Shown here: piece after piece, positions 59,574-64,000 of the stretch
Numbering within the stretch: position 1 is the stretch's first letter
How the letters are laid out: every line of letters begins with the position of its first letter
Assembly (NCBI RefSeq): GCF_900105005.1
Contig: NZ_LT629748.1
Coordinates: 1,240,001-1,304,000 of the forward strand
DNA from: Halopseudomonas litoralis
GTDB lineage: Bacteria > Pseudomonadota > Gammaproteobacteria > Pseudomonadales > Pseudomonadaceae
Length of the DNA stretch: 64,000 bases
Reading direction: 5' to 3'
Notes under the pieces: model-generated
Databases searched by the model: none
What the model was told of the DNA's origin: nothing
The model's input: the letters and a program-made list of their open reading frames with translations, nothing else
Translations under genes and position numbers: made by a program

Positions 59574-60119
59574 ATTAAACGCGAGATGAGACAAGACAAA
59601 AGAGCCGCACAACGTCCGCCGATCAACGAAAATATCACGGCGCCTGAAGTGCGCCTGATTGGCGCCGAAGGTGAACAAATCGGTATCGTGTCCATTCAGG
59701 AAGCCATGGCCGCCGCTGAGGAGGCCAAGCTAGACCTGGTTGAAATCTCCCCCGATGCAGAGCCGCCTGTTTGCCGGATCATGGATTACGGCAAGCACAT
59801 CTTCGAAAAGAAGAAGCAGCAGGCTGCTGCACGGAAGAATCAGAAGATCATCCAGATCAAAGAAATCAAGTTTCGTCCAGGGACGGAAGATGGGGACTAT
59901 AAGGTCAAGCTTCGCAACCTTATAAAGTTCCTCTCTGAGGGTGACAAAGCCAAGGTATCCTTGCGATTCCGCGGCCGCGAAATGGCTCATCAGGAGCTGG
60001 GCATGGAGTTGTTGAAGCGGGTTGAAGCTGACCTGCTTGAATACGGCACCGTTGAACAGCACCCGAAAATGGAAGGTCGTCAATTGATGATGGTCCTAGC
60101 ACCCAAGAAGAAAAAGTAA
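59574..60119 (+). CDS. infC: Translation initiation factor IF-3, apparent AUU start
   Basis: This 181-residue IF-3 keeps 30S subunits free and checks the start codon. The N-domain ([31 protein letters not shown]) and C-domain ([19 protein letters not shown] ... [16 protein letters not shown] block) are intact. The start is placed at ATT (59574), giving [12 protein letters not shown] as in Pseudomonas IF-3, with GGAG eight bases ahead. The next ATG (59586) has no such site. AUU starts let IF-3 repress its own synthesis, as known in E. coli. Confidence 0.9.
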   Translation: MKREMRQDKRAAQRPPINENITAPEVRLIGAEGEQIGIVSIQEAMAAAEEAKLDLVEISPDAEPPVCRIMDYGKHIFEKKKQQAAARKNQKIIQIKEIKFRPGTEDGDYKVKLRNLIKFLSEGDKAKVSLRFRGREMAHQELGMELLKRVEADLLEYGTVEQHPKMEGRQLMMVLAPKKKK

Positions 60120-60179
60120 TCTCCAGGGCAACGCCAGGCCTTGTGATTATCTTATCCACTCTATTTGGAGTAACTGAAC

Positions 60180-60374
60180 ATGGCAAAGATGAAGACCAAA
60201 AGTGGTGCCGCCAAGCGCTTTAAAGTGACTGGCAACGGCATCAAGCACAAGCACGCTTTCAAGAGCCACATCCTGACCAAGATGAGCACCAAGCGTAAGC
60301 GCCAACTGCGTGGGACTTCCCAGCTCAATGCTGCGGATACCCAGAAAGTTGAACGCATGTTGCGCCTCCGTTAA
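60180..60374 (+). CDS. rpmI: 50S ribosomal protein L35
   Basis: This 64-residue basic ribosomal protein ([35 protein letters not shown]...) is of full length. It lies between infC and rplT, as in most gammaproteobacteria. In E. coli, L20 binds near the rpmI start to control both genes. A TTTGGAG ribosome site is at 60162-60168. Confidence 0.97.
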   Translation: MAKMKTKSGAAKRFKVTGNGIKHKHAFKSHILTKMSTKRKRQLRGTSQLNAADTQKVERMLRLR

Positions 60375-60395
60375 TCAAGGTTGAGGATTTAAAGA

Positions 60396-60752
60396 ATGGC
60401 TCGTGTTAAGCGTGGTGTAATGGCGCGTAAGCGTCACAAGAAAATTCTGAAGCTCGCCAAAGGTTACTACGGTGCGCGTTCGCGTGTGTTCCGTGTTGCC
60501 AAGCAGGCGGTCATCAAGGCTGGTCAGTATGCCTATCGTGACCGCAAGCAACGGAAGCGTCAGTTCCGTGCTCTGTGGATCGCTCGTATCAACGCTGGTG
60601 CTCGGATTAACGGCATGTCTTACAGCCGTCTGATCGCTGGTCTGAAGAAAGCGTCCATCGAAATCGACCGTAAGGTTCTGGCCGATCTGGCTGTGAACGA
60701 AAAAGCGGCGTTTACCGCGATTGTCGAAAAAGCAAAGGCTAGCCTGGCTTAA
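60396..60752 (+). CDS. rplT: 50S ribosomal protein L20
   Basis: This 118-residue ribosomal protein is needed for early 50S assembly ([57 protein letters not shown]...). It is of normal length. It follows rpmI after 21 bases and is followed by a terminator-like hairpin before pheS. Confidence 0.97.
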   Translation: MARVKRGVMARKRHKKILKLAKGYYGARSRVFRVAKQAVIKAGQYAYRDRKQRKRQFRALWIARINAGARINGMSYSRLIAGLKKASIEIDRKVLADLAVNEKAAFTAIVEKAKASLA

Positions 60753-60801
60753 GCCCTCGTTACGACAATCACCGGCGCTCGCGTCGGTTGGCAACGTCAT
60801 T

Positions 60802-61871
<1,070 letters not shown>

Positions 61872-61909
61872 CACCGTAACCGCAACCCCTTTGATAGCAG
61901 GAAAAGAAC

Positions 61910-64000
61910 ATGAAATTCAGTGAACAGTGGCTGCGCAGCTGGGTGAACCCCGAGGTTTCTCGTGATGATCTGGTTGCACGTCTGTCCATGACTGGCCTCG
62001 AAGTGGATAGCGTTACTCCGGCTGCCGGTGAATTCAGCGGTGTCGTGGTGGGCGAGATTATCGCAGCCGAGCAGCATCCCGATGCGGACAAACTGCGCGT
62101 CTGTCGCGTCAGCAATGGCAGCGAAGAATTCCAGGTGGTTTGCGGGGCGCCGAATGCTCGCGCCGGCATCAAGGTACCGTTTGCCATGGTGGGGGCGGTG
62201 CTGGGCGAGGACTTCAAGATCAAGAAGGCCAAGCTGCGTGGCGTGGAATCTTTCGGCATGTTGTGCTCGGCTGACGAGCTCAAACTGTCGGATGATAGCG
62301 ATGGGTTGTTTGAACTACCTGCCGATGCGCCGACAGGGCAAAGCTTGCGCGAATATCTTGGTTTGGACGACGCTATCATTGAAGTCGATCTGACGCCCAA
62401 CCGCGGTGATTGCCTGTCCATCGCCGGCTTGGCACGGGAAGTGGGTGCCAACTACGCTGTTCCCGTTACTCGTCCAGCGATCGAGCCGGTTGCTGCTGTG
62501 CATGATGAGGTGCGTCCGGTCGAGCTGATGGCCCCCGCTGCATGCTCGCGCTATATCGGTCGGGTTATTCGTAATGTCGACCTGTCACGTCCGACGCCTC
62601 TGTGGATGGTCGAGCGTCTACGCCGCAGCGATATTCGCAGTATCGATGCGGTAGTAGATGTCACCAACTACGTCATGCTTGAGCTCGGTCAGCCATTGCA
62701 TGCTTTTGATCTGGCTCAGGTGTTTGGCGGTATCCGTGTGCGTATGGCGGAAGAAGACGAAAAGCTGGTGCTGCTTAATGGTCAGGAAATAAGCTTGCGC
62801 AGCGACACGCTGGTAATTGCTGATCACGAGCGTCCGTTGGCAATGGCCGGCATCATGGGTGGCGAGCACAGCGGTGTCAGCGACACTACCACCGACCTGT
62901 TTCTGGAAAGTGCTTTCTTCGACCATATCGCGATTGCCGGCAAGGCACGTAATTACGGTCTGCATACCGATGCCTCACACCGCTACGAGCGGGGCGTTGA
63001 CTGGCAATTACAGCGTGAAGCAGTCGAGCGCGCTACGGCACTGTTGCTGGAGGTTGTCAGTGGGGAGCCGGGCCCGGTGGTCGAAGCTGTTGAGCCGTCT
63101 CATCTGCCGCAGCCGGTCAGCATCACCTTGCGTAATGAACGTGTTACGCAGATGCTTGGGCTGGAAATCGCTCCCGCAGAAATTGAAGCCTATCTGCGTG
63201 GGCTGGAGCTCAATGTAGTGTCCAGCGGGGCGGCGGAATGGCAAGTTGATGTGCCCAGTCACCGCTTCGACATCGCTCTCGAAATCGACTTGATCGAAGA
63301 GCTGGCCCGCCTGTATGGCTATAACCGCCTGCCGGTCAGCGCGCCGACGGCTGCCTTGAGTCTCACCGCCAAGCCGGAAACCCAGGGCGAACTGCCGATC
63401 CTGCGTCGTCTGCTGGTGGCTCGCGGTTATCAGGAAGCGATCACCTACAGCTTCATCGAGCCGAGCCTGAACAAACTGTTCGACCCACAAAGCGAGCCGC
63501 TGGCCCTGGCCAACCCCATTTCCAGTGACATGGCGGTCATGCGCACATCATTGTGGCCGGGTTTGAGCAAGGCGGTTCAGCATAACCAGAATCGTCAGCA
63601 AGCACGGGTGCGCTTGTTTGAAAGCGGCTTGCGGTTTGTTCCGCAGGCTGACGGTGAGCTGCTGCAGGAGCCCATGCTGTCCGGTATTGCTTGCGGCACT
63701 CGTTTGCCCGAAGGCTGGGCCAATGGTAACGACAAGCTGGACTTCCATGATGTCAAAGGCGACGTAGAAGCAGTGCTGGGGCAGGGCGGTGCACTGGACG
63801 CGTATGGCTTCGAGCCGGCAGAGCATCCCGCTTTGCATCCGGGACAGTGCGCTCGGATCGTGCGTGACGGCAACCCGGTGGGTTGGCTGGGCGCCTTGCA
63901 TCCGCAGCTGGTTGATGAGCTGGATCTGTTGGGCCCGGTGTTTGTATTTGAGCTGCGACTGGATGGCATCACCGAAGGGCGGTTACCGCGTTTCAGCGAA
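61910..64000 (+). CDS. pheT: Phenylalanyl-tRNA synthetase beta subunit (3' truncated by window)
   Basis: This open frame of 697 codons runs off the right edge; the full protein is about 790 residues. Present are the N-terminal tRNA-binding OB domain (VVVGEIIAAEQHPDADKLRVCRV), the B3/4 editing domain (RSIDAVVDVTNYVMLELGQPLHAFD), the B5 domain (SHRFDIALEIDLIEELARLYGYNRL) and the catalytic-like domain (YSFIEPSLN...NPISSDMAVMRTSLWPGL). The missing end should hold the anticodon-binding domain. The start at 61910 follows CAGGAAAAG. Confidence 0.96.
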   Translation, partial: MKFSEQWLRSWVNPEVSRDDLVARLSMTGLEVDSVTPAAGEFSGVVVGEIIAAEQHPDADKLRVCRVSNGSEEFQVVCGAPNARAGIKVPFAMVGAVLGEDFKIKKAKLRGVESFGMLCSADELKLSDDSDGLFELPADAPTGQSLREYLGLDDAIIEVDLTPNRGDCLSIAGLAREVGANYAVPVTRPAIEPVAAVHDEVRPVELMAPAACSRYIGRVIRNVDLSRPTPLWMVERLRRSDIRSIDAVVDVTNYVMLELGQPLHAFDLAQVFGGIRVRMAEEDEKLVLLNGQEISLRSDTLVIADHERPLAMAGIMGGEHSGVSDTTTDLFLESAFFDHIAIAGKARNYGLHTDASHRYERGVDWQLQREAVERATALLLEVVSGEPGPVVEAVEPSHLPQPVSITLRNERVTQMLGLEIAPAEIEAYLRGLELNVVSSGAAEWQVDVPSHRFDIALEIDLIEELARLYGYNRLPVSAPTAALSLTAKPETQGELPILRRLLVARGYQEAITYSFIEPSLNKLFDPQSEPLALANPISSDMAVMRTSLWPGLSKAVQHNQNRQQARVRLFESGLRFVPQADGELLQEPMLSGIACGTRLPEGWANGNDKLDFHDVKGDVEAVLGQGGALDAYGFEPAEHPALHPGQCARIVRDGNPVGWLGALHPQLVDELDLLGPVFVFELRLDGITEGRLPRFSE

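Overview
The window is a bacterial chromosome segment from a gammaproteobacterium of the Pseudomonas lineage. The best guess is Halopseudomonas (the former P. pertucinogena group) or a close relative. The reasons are the order thrS-infC-rpmI-rplT-pheS-pheT with a tRNA-Val in front, the order slt / ABC-F / universal stress protein / small membrane protein / fadB-fadA, the pair fadD2-fadD1 divergent from a MaoC hydratase, and a FabH3-type ketoacyl synthase. The genus rests on remembered gene order and protein similarity, not on a search.

Layout. (1) 1-2000, accessory edge: the 3' end of an IS3-family insertion sequence has cut a gene whose surviving tail ends in a stop codon that overlaps a candidate integron attC site. 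A RelE/ParE-type toxin-antitoxin pair and an LprI-like secreted protein follow in an overlapping chain, then a DUF1810 protein. (2) 2100-10100, iron acquisition: an AraC regulator is divergent from a FepA-like receptor, DUF2218 protein and IroE-like periplasmic esterase. A PiuA-like receptor with the PiuC oxygenase follows. Both receptor promoters carry good Fur-box matches. (3) 10380-24850, housekeeping: sulfite reductase (cysI) and its DUF934 partner, a MATE exporter, a PnuC/NadR-like kinase pair for nicotinamide riboside, metH, nfuA, slt, an ABC-F ATPase and a universal stress protein. (4) 24950-42200, lipid and amino-acid catabolism: fadBA, a Baeyer-Villiger-type monooxygenase, an acyl-CoA dehydrogenase / IclR / CaiB-type CoA-transferase unit, a D-amino-acid dehydrogenase operon with an Lrp regulator, RidA and a YkvI-type transporter, a MaoC hydratase and two acyl-CoA ligases. 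(5) 42290-53800: hrpA, a hydrolase-fold protein without its nucleophile, fabH3, a general porin, a DUF2057 lipoprotein, a GNAT-fold protein, a peptidyl-prolyl isomerase, a LysR regulator and a small secreted protein. (6) 53800-64000, information processing: tRNA-Asn, an aromatic/aspartate aminotransferase, uvrB, tRNA-Val, thrS, infC (apparent AUU start), rpmI, rplT, pheS and a truncated pheT.

How the genes fit together. Regions 4 and 5 hold most steps of fatty-acid use: activation (two FadD), beta-oxidation (FadBA, an acyl-CoA dehydrogenase), diversion of intermediates (MaoC hydratase) and re-entry into synthesis (FabH3). This suits an organism living on lipids or hydrocarbons. Region 2 is a two-receptor catecholate-siderophore uptake block that probably scavenges siderophores made by others, since no biosynthesis gene is present.

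Most of the window is conserved core sequence. The less ordinary parts are the left edge (attC-like site, IS and toxin-antitoxin), the repeated motif between the IclR and CoA-transferase genes, the dad operon without an adjacent racemase, and the nucleophile-less hydrolase beside fabH3.
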